Shown here: positions 20,753-33,560 of the stretch, piece by piece
Position numbering within the stretch: position 1 is the first letter of the stretch
Layout of the letters: every line of letters begins with the position of its first letter
DNA from: Myotis daubentonii
Taxonomy: Eukaryota; Chordata; Mammalia; Chiroptera; Vespertilionidae
Direction of reading: 5' to 3'
Assembly: GCF_963259705.1 (NCBI RefSeq)
Contig: NC_081841.1
Location: 90,161,063-90,225,062, forward strand
Length of the DNA stretch: 64,000 bases
Program-made: the position numbers and the translations under genes
The notes under the pieces: model-generated
The model's database searches: none
The model's input: only the letters and a program-made list of their open reading frames with translations
Told to the model about the DNA's origin: nothing

Positions 20753-22360
20753 TATATTCAGTTTAAAAAATTTGAAAAGGCATAAAGAGAATGATCTAGG
20801 AGATAACATACTTATGAGCACAAAAAACAGAGTTCATAAAGCTACTGTAATAATCATAACCTACATGTCTTTTCCCAGAGGAACAATTGTAAACCTACTT
20901 TTGCCTACCCCCAGAACACCAGTAATCACTATATTTTTATTAATAAAAGCATAATATATATAGCATAACATTCAATTCCTTCCACTTCCATCTAAATTTA
21001 CATTTATTATATCCTTACATAAATTAAGGGATTTTAATTATTTTGAAGATGTTACCTTTGCGGTTGCAATAAACAAATGCATGTTCATTTGCTTTTCTTT
21101 AAAGAACATGTAAAGGAAAAATGGGAAATGGATTCAACATAGATTGTTATACCAAACAACAAGCTTTGTCTCAGTTCTGGCGAGGAGACAAATAAAACTG
21201 TTGGGACAATATAAGCATTTGCAATATCTCTTTAGTTTCTGTTGAGTGAGGCCCCTGCAAAGGTGCTAACAGATCACAGCATGTACCAGCAGAGCACCTG
21301 GATTAGTGAGTCTTGAATATGCTGCTTGCTTGTGATTGCAAAGGTCAAATCAGCAATTCTGAAGACCTTTATTGTCCTGTAACTACTCATCAAACCTGAC
21401 CAAAATGACAATTAAGGGGTGATAATTACTTTTTTAAAAAGACATAACTTTGCATTCCACCTGGCCTCTGAGCCTCTCAGATCATTGCCTTCCTATTTCT
21501 CCACTTTTTAGTCCCTCCCTTCTCGCAGAGAGTGAGTCCACATGCAGATCTAAGCTCTGTGTTTATTTCTTTCCACCTCTTTTTTTTGCTGTCAAAGCCA
21601 TGACTACAAACCCCTGCCATCCACCTTCCATCTCTAGTTCTCTATTTTCTGCCCCCACGGTAGCTTGAACCATGTAACCATTTGCTTGCCAGAAGCTCCT
21701 AGACTAGTGAACTTCGCCATCCTTGGCTGCATGTATGTGACTTGTGTCATGGGCCCTCCTAGTTGGAGAAAGGTCATTGTCTCTTCATTGCTATCCATTC
21801 CCAGGTTGACCCTCTGTTTACATATGATCCAGAGGCAAGGATGTGACTGTAGTGACAAAGCCAGAGAGAAGGGTTGGTTTGGAACAAAAAAGTTGCCTCA
21901 ACTTGAGCACATTCTTCAAATTTGATGCCTTTTCAAAAATTTTAAACCGAATATATGGACATTATTTTTAGGATGTACTAAATATTATTACAGCAAAGAA
22001 TGAAAAGGGTGAGCCGCAGGTAGATGGCAGTGAATCTTCCATCTAAAAGGAGGCCTCTTTCGGTGCTGGCTTTTCTGTCAATCATCAATCCTCAGCAGAG
22101 GCCCCTCCCACAGATCCATCATCTCCTCTCATGGCCCCACCCTTAAGCCCCAGAGACCTGTATTTTCTGTGTGCCTCCTTTCCTGCTATAAGAACCTGAC
22201 TAGTCTTGTATTTTATATTGGAATAAATTTTTTAAATTCTCAACATCAGACAAGAAAAGAGAACAATAATGCAATGCATATATATGTGTTTTGTATACCT
22301 GCTGAAGTCCTTTTTATCTTTAATACCCTATGCCGAGTAGGTCTGGGAGATAATATATCC
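20753..22360. other. Non-coding stretch, nothing recognised
   Basis: AT-rich to 21440, then mixed composition. No repeat assigned with confidence. Confidence 0.45.
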
Positions 22361-22361
22361 C

Positions 22362-22446
22362 CTTATATTATGAGGAAACTGAGGAACATGGTGGTGAATG
22401 AACTTTTCTAAAGTCACACCATCATTAGAATCCAATCCCTGGATTT
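22362..22446 (-). repeat. MIR fragment
   Basis: TTATGAGGAAACTGAGGAAC followed by AAAGTCACACCATC and AATCCAATCCC is the reverse MIR core. Confidence 0.6.
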
Positions 22447-25400
22447 CTCATGCAAATACTATAAATTGGATCCTAACTTTTGTTGGGATTAACGTAAGTT
22501 AATAGGTCTTACATTATGAAAGATATCAGAAGAGTCTAAAAGAAACCAGACTATAGACAAGTGAATATTTTAGTACTTTTCTATTATTATTTTCATTATT
22601 ATTAATGATCCCCTAGTGGTATATTTTAGGATATTGATGAGTCTTGACCTTGGATGCCACTCCATTATGCAATTATTAAGTGTCAGAAGAATTGATGGCT
22701 TTTAGAAAGTAACAGCAAAGCTGGAATTAACTCCCAGCCAGTACATGGAGCTGACAGCACCTGATGAATGAGTGTGAGTTCAGAAAAGAGGTGATTATGA
22801 AGGAAATCACAAGTCCCTGCTCCCTGAATCTCCCAAATCAACTTAACTTGGCTCAGATTAGCATCTGTGTTTTTCCCACTATCACTTTGGACTCCAGTGG
22901 TAGCGGAAAGTAAAGCCCTCTTTTATTTATTTATATTATTTTTTATTTTCTTTATCACCACTGAGCTGGAAGATGCTGATTTGTGGATTGCTGTGTTAAG
23001 TGAAAATCAATCCTTTGACCTGGGAAGATATTTTATGGTCACTTGGAGTTTCAGAAGGCTCTGCTGTCTTCTGATTTTGTCAACATGATCTGAATGTAGG
23101 TCAGAAACATAGTAGTCCAACTAATAAAATAAAATTTGGAAGGGGAAAATATGTCAGGAAAAAATGTCCCTTAACACAGAAGGATTTTTTTTTTAAGTCA
23201 AGAAGACAAACAATTCCTGGAAGAGTGGGAGACTATTTGTATCAAAATTAGCTTTGACCTTTGGCTTGAGTGGCATGTTCCCTCTGAGGGTTCTTTTAAA
23301 TGGGACCTCTACCACTCTGGGGTGATTCTGAGCCCCAGAGTCTTTGGAGAGAAATCAGGCCCTCTAGTCTCCAGTGCATGGCATTTGGCGAGCACACCAT
23401 TGCCACGTGCGTTGGCAGATCCCGCTGGATCTAACCTCTTCTGCAACGCCAAAATCTCCAGGGGGACTTCCAAACTTGCAACATCAGTCTCGCAGAGGAA
23501 CTGTGATGCTGTCAGCACCAACCAGTGCACAAACACAGCCCGCAGACAGCCAGCAAACCTCACCATAATGTAATCATGAAGATGATGATGGTCTTCTCGG
23601 TAGGCCACACATGTCTTCTCTGGGGAGACTCTGAAAACTGTGGAAGTAGTGAAGGTGGGCAGACATATAAGGTCTAATTCATCAAAGCATGTTTTCTCCA
23701 CAGTGTTAGGGGGGCAGATGGAGAGATGGGGAGAGGAAGAGGAGATGAGGAAGGAGGCGGCAGGGGAGCAGAAAAGCAAGAAAAGTTTTCAGGTCAACAG
23801 AGTCACCCATTGCTACACTAAGAAAATCATCTTGCGTTCAGTGGCATGGCTTCTTGGTGGAGTACTGGGGTGACTGCCCGTCATTGAAGGAGGAAGCAGT
23901 GCTGCAAGGCAGGCACAAGGTAAGCATTAGAAGGTGGAAAACGATGCCCTTCACCTGCTGCTGCTCCAAGTGCTTAGGCCCCTATTTGGAACTGGGAAGT
24001 CATTGCCCCACTCCGGATAGCTCTTCCTCATCCCTGCAGTCAGAACCACAGATGGGAGAGGAGTCCTAGGTAGGTAAGTGTGCCTTCAGCAAACATACAT
24101 ATCCTGGAGCTGAGGTTCCAGAGAGAGCTCGGGAATGTAAGAGAGCAATGGGGAGCAGTTCCCGAGTTGGAGAGGAAAATGGCAGTGAGAGAAGTGGTAA
24201 ACAAGAGCATTGAAGAAGTTTAGCTCCTCCTCCACCCAGGCCCCCTTAAGAGCTTCTCCATGTTCTATTCTTGGCTCCTTTTTTTCCTAGCATACTTTCA
24301 GCAACCTCAACAAACTCTCTTTTCCCCTTTTCTTTTATAATTTATCTCTTCTTTCTGGTTTGAATGGCTGAAGTTTTGCTGTTCATTGTTTTTAGCCATT
24401 TTAAGTCCATTTTTCTAAGTAGTAGGAGTAAATAAATAAAAACACACATCAGTAAATAAATGAGGCCACTCTCCTGGTTTTTGAAAGAGTTAAAGACAAT
24501 AAAACAGCCTGAGAAAAACTTATTGTGCTCAGCAGATACCTTGCAGAAAGCTTGCAGCCTTGAGCACGGCATAGCTCAGATAACCAGAAGACACCTGGTA
24601 TGGGAGGAACCAAGGATGGACTGTACCCTTAGGGCAGCAGAATGGCTTACAACCAGCAAAACTTTATACAAACCTATCTCTTCCTGCTCTCTTCACTGAT
24701 GCCTTTCTTGGTCTCAGCCCACCTGCACTCAGGTGCCTGCAATAAAAATCTCTTTTGATACATTATGGCCTCATGTCATAGGTGCGCGACCCCGGCCCAC
24801 TCCTAACCTTTCCGTTTTAACTATCTCCGTGAGAAGAACTCCAAACCTGAATCGTTGGTCCTGAGGCTTTTGTGCCACAGCCTGGCTCACTGGCCGGCTC
24901 TATGGTTGTTTAGATGTAGAAGTGAACAAAACTAATCTCATCTCTGTATTCTGGATTTCTTTCATGCGTTGATCAACCTCACTGTCCCTAGCAAACATAT
25001 CAGAGCCTCTGGTTAATGATTACCTGTGTTCCATAAAATGTATCCATAAATATGTTTATTAGTAATGTGGAATGGCATGACTACCAAGATAAATATCAAG
25101 CTGGCGAGAGTATAGATTATAAACAATCATTCACTGCAAGACCACCAGTAGGTATGGCCCCCTCGCACATACTACATTTGTTGCTCTTTTGTCTTGTCAA
25201 TCATTAGTACCTGAGTTATACTATTTAAAAAGTACCGTAACATGGGTCTGTTAACAGAAAATAATTTGCACAAAACTGCAGGTACATCCTGTAAGTAAAT
25301 TACCCTATAATAAATTATGTTATATTCGAAGGAGTTCCCTGCATCATTTTTCTGTCTGGAGATACCTTCTCATTGTGGTAGCCATTACCCCTTCGCCCCC

Positions 25401-25530
25401 TGCCTTAACTCTCTGTATGTATGTGCTGCTCCTTTTCCCCACCAATGTAGGGTGGTTTATCTAATAATGAAAACAAAGGATGCCAGGCTCCGAAATGGAA
25501 GCCCCTTACCCCACCCCCATCAATCACCTC
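22447..25530. other. Mostly non-coding stretch; one antisense open frame noted
   Basis: No repeat is assigned with confidence over three kilobases. An antisense open frame of 156 codons (23309-23779) includes at 23566 a methionine in good initiation context followed by a hydrophobic stretch; it is discussed as a finding, not annotated as a gene. The block 24690-24850 contains a CAATAAAAATCTC signal and might be the end of a diverged LTR. Confidence 0.4.
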
Positions 25531-25535
25531 TCACT

Positions 25536-25536
<1 letters not shown>

Positions 25537-25574
<38 letters not shown>
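25537..25574. repeat. (TG)n microsatellite
   Basis: About 18 TG units, uninterrupted. Confidence 0.95.
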
Positions 25575-25579
<5 letters not shown>

Positions 25580-25830
25580 CCTATACTCCCATCTTCCCCT
25601 TTTTGGCAACCATCAGCTTTTTCTCTGTATCTATGGATCTGTTTCGGCTTTCTGTTATTAATTCATTTGTTATCATTTTTAGTTATAAAATGACATGATA
25701 TTTGCCTTGTTCTATCTGACTTCACTTCACATAATAACCTCTAGCTCCATGGTGCCACGAATGGCAAGGTCACATCCTTTTGAAGTAATGGCTAAGTAAG
25801 ATTCCATTAAATACCACATCTGGATTTTTC
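25575..25830 (-). mobile_element. LINE-1 3'-UTR fragment
   Basis: Reverse-oriented text such as TATCTGACTTCACTTCACAT, CTCTAGCTCCATGGTGCC and GATTCCATTAAATACC matches the older L1 3' region that encodes the 'tggaatactac..acttgcca' family in the forward direction. Diverged. Confidence 0.6.
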
Positions 25831-26084
25831 TTGAAGCCATCTACTATCATCTCCTAAAATACTGTTTCCTGGGACACTAGTTTGGGAAACACTGCTTAGG
25901 CTTAAACTAGGATCTGTGCTACGTGGGTGTTTATGCATGTGAAACATGTCCCTGAAGGAACACAGGTCCCTGCATGGCTGCCTGAGAGCCAGCAGCTGGA
26001 AGATTTAACGATTGAGTACTAAACTCCCTCTGGCCACCTGCCCAGCAGAGGCGCTGGTGTGAAGCTGTCCTCAGCAGAGTCCAC

Positions 26085-26515
26085 AGCCACGCAGATGGGA
26101 TGCCACATCCAAGAGCAGGTAACAGGAAGTCTGTGACTTCTCTTCGGGATGCTCACCCTCTCCGGGTTCACTTACGCTAAGTGAAGCCAGCCAGCTGCTG
26201 TGTTGTGAGCAGCCCTACGGAAAGGCCACTTAACAAGGAACTGATTGATGTCTCTAGACAACAGCCAGTAAGGAGTTGAGGCCACCAACAGCCACAAGAG
26301 TGAGCGTGGGAGCAGACCCACTCCCGACAGAGTGGTAGGGCGACCGCAGGCAACCTTGACTGTAGCCTCTTGAGAGGCCTGAGTCAGAGCCTCCCAGACA
26401 GGCTGCACCTGGGTTTCTGACCCACATAAACTGTGAAATGAACATCTGTTGCTTTGCGTCACTAAGTTGTGGGATAATTTGTTCTACAGCAACAGATAAC
26501 TAAAGCAATAGGAGA
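26085..26515 (+). mobile_element. MLT1-like (MaLR) solo LTR relic
   Basis: The end is characteristic: TTTCTGACCCACATAAACTG, then TTGCGTCACTAAGTTGTGGG, TAATTTGTTCTACAGCAACA and GATAACTAAAGC. Upstream sequence is diverged. No internal region is present. The antisense open frame at 26172-26462 is incidental. Confidence 0.6.
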
Positions 26516-26894
26516 CAAATCCATGGTTGAGCACCAGATATGTAGTGCCCTCATATTCTCCCAGCAGATTCACCTTTTATTCTCCTCTCCTTGCCGAGGA
26601 ATCATAGAACATGTGGGTCCCTGACATGATGATGAGCAGGGCGTGGTGGGCTGCGCACTGGAGATTTGTAAGGATAAGAGTTCTGCTTTCACTGCCCTTG
26701 CACGCTCTGTGTCTAGCTCAACACCTGCCCCTTCTAGAAAGCAAATCAATGGCTTGTACCATCATCTTCATATCTGAGGAACTCTACTAAGTTATGAAGT
26801 ATCTTTTTGTGTGTGTTTCTGTTCTTTAAACCTGTATATCTGCATATAAACATATATATTTTCCTGAAATATGTGTCACCAATTTTGATCATCT

Positions 26895-27345
26895 AGGCCC
26901 CAGCTGTGGGGACCTGGTCCCCGGGAAGACCCCTCTGTCTTTTCAAGGGTCCTTTCTCCACTCTGTGTCTCTGAGCCAAAACTAAACTGAAGCTGAGCAT
27001 TGAGAGCACAAGTTTTATTCAATGGCCAGAGAATGGAGAGTGGGAGTCAAACTCACAGATCAGATTCTTGTCCAGAGAAGACTGGGGGAGGTTAATATAG
27101 GGGCAACATAATGAAAGGGAGGCATATGCATTCATTTTCGGGGAATGGGCCCATCTTTTCCCAGAATTGGGGCACCTGCCCTTTTCTCTCCTTATGTCAT
27201 ATCAGTTGGATCTGTCCTGGCCCTCGCAGATGGGTCGGTTAGCATGATAATGTCTTATAATCAGGGTCTCCTGGAGGTCAGATTCAGCCCCTTCTTGGTT
27301 CCAGCCAGCTCTGGTCAGTTTTTGTTATACTAGCCCTGTTCCTTC
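26895..27345 (-). mobile_element. Possible ERV-type LTR
   Basis: On the minus strand there is an AATAAA signal (complement in TTTTATTCAATGG near 27012) followed by a CT-poor, then CTTTGAAAAGACAG-like stretch and a CAG..CTGGGGCC end, the layout of R-U5. No flanking duplication or paired LTR was found, so the assignment is uncertain. Confidence 0.35.
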
Positions 27346-28905
27346 TTTTGTGTTTTTCTGGTAACTGAAATGAAAAGTACAAAAGATTTCAACAGCAGGG
27401 GGCCTACAGCCACCAAGACATGTTGACACACTGTTCTGCTCAGTGATATGAATGAATGAAAAGGATTGCAGTAAAATGTACTCAACAAAGATGTGTCTTT
27501 ATTCAGACAAACTTCGGAGTCATTGTGTTCAATGCTATAGCAGAAAAGGCATGAAACTGGCTTTGCTCTACTAAACATCGGCGGGGCGGGTTTGCAGCAC
27601 TTATAACAATTCCCCACCATCAGAATGTGAAAACAGAAATCATTGAGTTATTACATCATTACTTACTCATTAAAAGTTATTTTCAGCGTCTGTCACTTCC
27701 CCATTATAATTGCTTCTCCATGGATTTATTCTCTTCATACAAAGAACTATTTTTTGCAGACAAATACGCCTTCTCTCCCATTTGTTCAAATTGGACTCAA
27801 ACTCGGAAAAGCTCATGACCACATTTGGCACTGGAAAAGAAAAAATAAGGATATTCTCTAACTTAACCCTACTGTAAAAAGGCAATTAACCAATCTTCCA
27901 TGGTGGTCCAGAGTGATGACCACCACTATGAATAAAGAATAGTATGTACCTGTTCTCACACACACACGACGTACACAATCCCTTCCCCCCAAATAGCTAT
28001 ATGTTTCCCAATTAATATTTAAACAATAAGGGATTTGGAGCTCAGGGTATAACTGATTACTATGGTGATGCTTAAGACATCTTGAAATACAAATGATTTT
28101 CTGAAGCTGGACCGTCTGTAATGCCCAGGGCAGCACAACATTAAACTTCCCCAGAGGATAAAGCAGGTATAATACCCAGATTCATGAGCAAATGAGGCAC
28201 TGCTTTCATGCTTTACAGATCACATTTGCACATTTCAGAAACAGGCATTGTGTACAAAAATGTTGCCAGATTGACCATTTCCTCACAATTCTTCCACTTG
28301 GTGCAATTTCAGTTTAATTGGAACCATCTATGCAAATGAGATGGAAAACAGCCCGCCAGGTGACCATTAGCAAGGAGTCGATCAGTGCAGACCTGCCCTG
28401 CTTGCTAATGCACAGCTGCTAAATGAGCGCTGGGAGCAGGTGATCACGGTTTCATCAGCACTGCAATTCTTCTACTGCTCGCCAAGCACAACAAAGTGGC
28501 AAAGCCTGGCATCTCCTAGAGGACTTTGTAACCCACAGAACCAGAGCCCCTCACTGTGAGCCTGGACGCACTACGGGCACAAAGGACCTCCCCAAACCTT
28601 GGACCCAGCCCCAACATTCAAGGCACATGAACTGGGGGGTCAACAAACCCAAGAGGAGAGACTGTCATAAAAAAGGTCCATGCTAGGCAACAGTGAGGGG
28701 ACCATGTGATAAGGGCCAACCCTGATTGTTCCCATAGAAGTTCCTGATTTCATCCTGCTCCTCAAAACACTCCTTTAAACATAATAGAGTTCCCAACAAC
28801 CTAGGGTAAGACCATCACCGCAGTGTTGCGCTTGAGTCCTGTCACTCTACGTCCAGCCCCCACTGGAAAGCTGTGGATGGCAGTCCAGAGCCCAGGGCCA
28901 CATAC
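27346..28905. other. Non-coding stretch, nothing recognised
   Basis: Mixed composition; no repeat or gene signal recognised. Confidence 0.45.
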
Positions 28906-28909
28906 AGAA

Positions 28910-29155
28910 CAGCAAAATGATTTAGGGGCTCTGGAGTCAGAAGACCCGGATTCAAATCCTAAATCCACTCTTTGCTGTGTGACCTTGGGCAAACAGCTTG
29001 ACTTCTCTAGGTTTCATTTACACCCAGTAAAACGGGGACGATAAGCGTGCATATTTCATAGAGTTTTTATAGGATTAACTGAGATAATATTGTTCGATGC
29101 TTAGCAAAGTGTCCAGAACAAAACAAGTGTTCAACAGGTGTTTGCTAAGGAAAAC
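28910..29155 (+). repeat. MIR SINE, nearly full length
   Basis: Shows GGGGCTCTGGAGTCAGAAGA, TTCAAATCCTAAATCCACTC, GTGTGACCTTGGGCAAAC, a core with GTAAAACGGGGACGATAA and the 3' part with GTTCAACAGGTGTTTGCTAA. One of the best preserved MIR copies here. Confidence 0.85.
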
Positions 29156-29840
29156 AGAGACCCGCCTGGTAATTATGTCTGCGTTCTGACAATAGAGATC
29201 ACTTTGAAGGAAAAACAAATACCCAGGTGTAACAAGGATCCTAAAAAGAAGCCTATTCTTAGTGTCCATTCCAGAGTCAGGCATGCCAAAGGCTGTCATA
29301 GATGCAAAAACAATGGCAGGTTATAGTTAGCATTGAGCCTGCAAGATTGACTCCCAAACAAGGAAGGGAACGTACCTGGACCTGGAACCTCTGGGGCCGT
29401 GTACTAGGTCAGGAAGGCGCTCCCCTGGTGAGAAAGGGGCACCAAAGCAGTTCCAGGGACACCGGATGGTGGTCGCAGCTTTGAATTGGACACCACGTGT
29501 CACTGAAATTCTCTCTCCACCCAGCTTAGCCAGACTTTGTGTCCAGACTTTGTATTAATAGTTAATAAAATACAAAGATCATAACTTTAAAAGCACAGCA
29601 AGAAAGTAAGAGTGTGCTGACCAGGTTTGAAAACTTAAGAAAAACATTTCATTACTTTTTAAGTGACAACTATTACTATTGCCAATGTGAGACAACCAGT
29701 GGAACAGAGAGAAGGCAGGACCAAGCTCAGACAACCAAGTCACTCGAGGTGAGGTGGAGAAGGACGAAGGCATGAGCCCAGGTTAGGGAAAAACACCAGA
29801 CTGGCTGTAGTGGGCGAGGCAGGGAAAATGGCAGAGGGAG
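29156..29840. other. Non-coding stretch, nothing recognised
   Basis: No feature recognised. Confidence 0.4.
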
Positions 29841-29844
29841 ACTC

Positions 29845-29985
29845 TGCACACAGAGGCACTCAATAAATACTTGTTGAGTGGACAACTAAATTTTATTTTC
29901 ATAGCAAGCCTATTAGTTAGGGTTGGTATTTTTCCATGTTGCATATGTGAAAGCAGAGGTTCATAGAGAAAAACACCTAATGTTA
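29845..29985. repeat. MIR-type fragments, both orientations
   Basis: GGCACTCAATAAATACTTGT is a MIR/L2 3' end in sense orientation. It is followed by a diverged reverse MIR core (TATGTGAAAGCAGAGGTTCA). Confidence 0.45.
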
Positions 29986-30164
29986 CATAACTATAATATA
30001 GAAATTTTGAAAATCATTCTAGATTTTTTTTTCTTTACTTTGAGTTCATGCTCTATAATTTGTAAGTAGATGGAATGTTTAATGTATCTACGATAACACA
30101 TGGTATTATTTTCATGATTTTGTTATTATTACTAAAATTACATTACAAAATCTTTTGGATGAAC

Positions 30165-30290
30165 AAAATATGTATGAGCTCTGCCTTCTAGGAGCATGTC
30201 ATGTAGCAAGTAAGATAAGACAATTACACAAATTAACTTTCCCCTGCAATCTAAATGAGGTTGGCTTGAGCCACCTTCCAAGTTTCAATG
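30165..30290. repeat. Ancient L2-like segment, copy 1
   Basis: TATGTATGAGCTCTGCCTTC with GGAGCATGTCATGTAGCAAG and CCCTGCAATCTAAATGAGG closely parallels 31658-31775. Both look like reverse L2 3' regions ('gccttctaggagcttgtcat'). Confidence 0.4.
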
Positions 30291-30421
30291 CCTCTCCCAA
30301 GATGTCTGCCAATTCCATTGGGTCTTTGGTGTGGTCTGTCTTTGCTGCTTTGCTGCTGCCTATGCTGACTCAGTTTGGTACCGCTGCATCAGGAACATGA
30401 AACTCAGCCCCTTCTTATATC

Positions 30422-30424
<3 letters not shown>

Positions 30425-30468
<44 letters not shown>
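30425..30468. repeat. (CA)n microsatellite
   Basis: Twenty-odd uninterrupted CA units. Confidence 0.95.
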
Positions 30469-30471
<3 letters not shown>

Positions 30472-31657
30472 ATATATATTTCTGTGTTCAAAAATGTTGC
30501 CAGATTGACCCTGTTATAGTAGAACTTACTGAAGGTTTACAAAGAAGAGGTTAACAGCTAATGGTGCATCCTACTTCAAATTGAACTGTAGGTCCAGGTT
30601 AGACATTAGATTTCTCTGTTCTTAAGACATTTTTTAGCCTATCAAGCAACCAGGCACTTTGAATAGCCATTTCACCCCCAGTCACGCAGACATAGTGTAC
30701 TTCGGCTGGCCTCTTTCCCCTGCACACATACATACGCCTCTCCTCTCCTTTAATTGTTCTTCTCAAAAGCACAAAGTTGCTCATCTCATTGTCTCTGTCA
30801 GAGGAGCATAGCCACCACCACTGCTCTCTCGGCTCCTGCTGGAGCCAGGGCCATCTTTTCCTACAAGTACCTTATCACCGTGTCAGTGTCCTAAGAGTTA
30901 TTCCAGTGCCAGCTCTTAAAATAACCCACTAAATGCCTGGCTACAACTGTATTATTAAAAGGTTAATCTGTTAAGCCCAAGAAGATACCATAAAAATTTG
31001 ATAGAAAAAAAAAGAATTACTTCCAGTTATAGGTATAAATAAAATCTTAAGAAAGGAAGTTAGATTTAAGAAGGACATTCCAGGCAAAAGGAACATGAGC
31101 AAAGAAGAGCTACAAGTGTGTCTGGGAAATATGCTTGCTCTGGGATCCAGGATGAGAGGGATAGAAATGGGGAAAAAGATCAGGAAAGCAGGCAGAAGCC
31201 AGAGTGTAAAGGGGTTTGACAAGATCTCTATTTCATTCTGCAGACGTGGGAAGCTACTTCTGAGCAGTCTTGGTGTAGAGATGAGATATATCAAAGGTCA
31301 ATTATTAATACAGCAGCAACTTTCCTCAATAGCAAAAAGATGTGCATGCAGAATGAAGAAAGACCATAGAGTTTGGGTTCAAGGTTTCTCCTGTCCATTT
31401 TCTTGACTCTTAAGGAAGCTTCTTTACTGTGATATGACCAGAAGATAGAAAGCAGAGGGAAGGAAGAGCATTCTTTCATGGCTGTTGCTAGAAAAAAAGA
31501 GAACTGACAAACAGATCAGATACCCTTAACCCTGAGCACAGCCAGGGGTTATACCAGAGCCAACAATTCTGTTTATTTATTAAATGAGATTTTGTCATTG
31601 ATAGTTTTCTTCCAATTTGGAATAGAGAAGGAGTTCTCCTCCTAACTGTGAAAACAG

Positions 31658-31775
31658 TATGTATGAGCTTTATCTTTCAGGAGTCTGTCATTTAGGAAAT
31701 AAAATAATACAGGTGCAAAAATAAGTATCTCCTGCAACTTACATGAGGGTGGTTTGAGCTACTTCCCAAGGGAGA
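31658..31775. repeat. Ancient L2-like segment, copy 2
   Basis: TATGTATGAGCTTTATCTTT with GGAGTCTGTCATTTAGGAAA and TCCTGCAACTTACATGAGGG follows the same order as 30165-30290 at roughly three-quarters identity. Confidence 0.4.
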
Positions 31776-31819
31776 ATACATAGAGAGGGAGTATAGTTTG
31801 GCTACTTGTACAGACGATT

Positions 31820-32050
31820 TCTACATAGGCTTTGGAGTTGGACAGATTTGGGGTTAAATCTACCTCTGCAGTTTTCTAGCCATATGACCTTGAACAAATC
31901 AATTAACCTCTTTGTGAGAACCAATAAAATACAATTGCAGGAGAGATTAAGTATGTGCACCTCTGTCAAATAGGTTCTAAAAGATGACATATGAAAAGTG
32001 TCTGGCATATAGTAAGTGCTCAATAAATAAAAACTATCATTCTCGTTATC
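31820..32050 (+). repeat. MIR SINE, nearly full length
   Basis: CTTTGGAGTTGGACAGATTT, TAGCCATATGACCTTG, then the tail GTGTCTGGCATATAGTAAGT and GCTCAATAAATAA. Diverged core. Confidence 0.8.
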
Positions 32051-32470
32051 ATCACCATCTTCATCATGTTATTCTTACTCCAATATACTGCGGTTGCAGT
32101 GAAATGCCATGTCTGTCTCCCCTATTGTCCTTTCTGGGCATCGGGATCCCTACATTAATCACTTCAGGGTGCCGCCTCTTCCTGGCCTGGTCCATGAAGA
32201 GAGATGCTTAACCCCACCTCTTCCATTAAGACTTTTCCTGACAGCATAACCCCTCTTGTCCAGTCACCCCCTCATGCTCACCTCCTTTCCCAACACCCTT
32301 CATTCATTGTCAACTCCTAGTTTCATTGGAAAGCCTTTCTACCTCCTCTTTCCCTAGCCAAATCCCAATTCTGTAAAGAGGAACTGGGCCAGCTGCTTAG
32401 AGAAAGAGGGAGATAACTGGGACCCCGCTGCCCTAAGGGGGGGTCTGCAAATTAGCAATGACAGTGCCAT
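32051..32470. other. Non-coding stretch, nothing recognised
   Basis: Pyrimidine-rich unique sequence. Confidence 0.4.
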
Positions 32471-32474
32471 TCAT

Positions 32475-32530
32475 ATTTTTGCCTGGCACAAAGTAAGAAC
32501 TCTATGGTTGTTGCTGTTATTGTTTACATC
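32475..32530 (+). repeat. MIR 3'-end fragment
   Basis: TTGCCTGGCACAAAGTAAGA and the following TGTTGCTGTTATTG are the MIR tail. Confidence 0.55.
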
Positions 32531-32662
32531 ATTATTTCAATGTTTGTTGAACTTAACTAGTTAATTAATATGTTAACTTTGGTACAACTTTACTTCCAAT
32601 GCAGAACTCTTGTGTAACACTGGAGCATAATGAAGAGGGTAAGGCAGATAGGTAAAGCGAAG

Positions 32663-32890
32663 AGTAAATGTGCTTTTATAAAAATACATTGATTTCAGAG
32701 AAAGGAAGGAAGAGGGAAAGAAACATCAATAATGAGAGAGAATCATTGATCGGCTGCCTCCTGTATGCTTCCTATTAGTTATCAAGCTCGAAACCTGGGC
32801 ATGTGCTCTGACTAGGAATTAAACCCTGACTTCCTGGTTCATGGGTCGCTCAACCACTGAGCCACACCGGTCAAAGTAAATATGCTTTTA
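32663..32890 (-). repeat. Ves SINE with target duplication
   Basis: Body 32679-32874, reverse orientation, ending GCCACACCGGTCAA. Duplication AGTAAATGTGCTTTTA (32663-32678) versus AGTAAATATGCTTTTA (32875-32890), one mismatch. Confidence 0.85.
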
Positions 32891-33434
32891 AATAGGCTTT
32901 TACTGGTATATGTTAAAGGCATGATATAATGAGCCAAATGTTACAGTCAAAACAAACTCTAGTAAGTTTATTGGAGTCAAATCTCAGAGGTAATGGAAGA
33001 AATGGGGGAGCAAGATAAAATTAAAAGTTGTCAAATAGATCCATAAAATAAATAAATAATAAATAGTAAAATAAACATTGAATAAATAAATCCATAAAGT
33101 ACAGGCATTTGTAAACATTCATTTTGCTTCTCACACACCAAAAACCTCTATTTAAGCCTGGTCACTTAGAGGATTCTTTAGTTCTGTTTAGAATGATCCA
33201 TCTTTGCTGCTCAGAGCTCCACAAGATATAAAATTCTTTAAGAATGGTCAAAGACCAAGCTTCCAGAACAAATGGTGAAAAGGTTCTTGAGTGTCTTGCC
33301 TTGACCTGAAACAGGTAAAGATGAGAATTCCTAAAATGTTTGTCTCTGAAGAAATAAGCCACAAAGCACAGATGGTGGCATCATCCTCTGAGCATCCCTT
33401 TGAGTGGCCTAATAGCAAGGGCTTGGCCCACGAA
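32891..33434. other. Non-coding; short TAAA-rich patch
   Basis: 33040-33095 is rich in AAATAAATAA. The rest is unassigned. Confidence 0.4.
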
Positions 33435-33560
33435 GGACTGCAGAGAGACCACTGAGCCGGAAGTCAGGGCTCCGGCATCGCACTAAATTATCTTGGGCAA
33501 ATTGTTTCATCTCTCTGGGCTTTGTTTCTGTGACTGAAAAATGAAGGGATTTGGGTTGGA
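33435..33560 (+). repeat. MIR-like relic
   Basis: CCGGAAGTCAGGGCTCCGGC, TTATCTTGGGCAAATTG and TCTCTCTGGGCTTTGTTTCT fit a diverged MIR. Confidence 0.55.

Noticed and set aside
23640..23873. Glu-rich sense frame opposite the 156-codon antisense frame
   Set aside because: Purine-rich DNA without an initiation context or domain.
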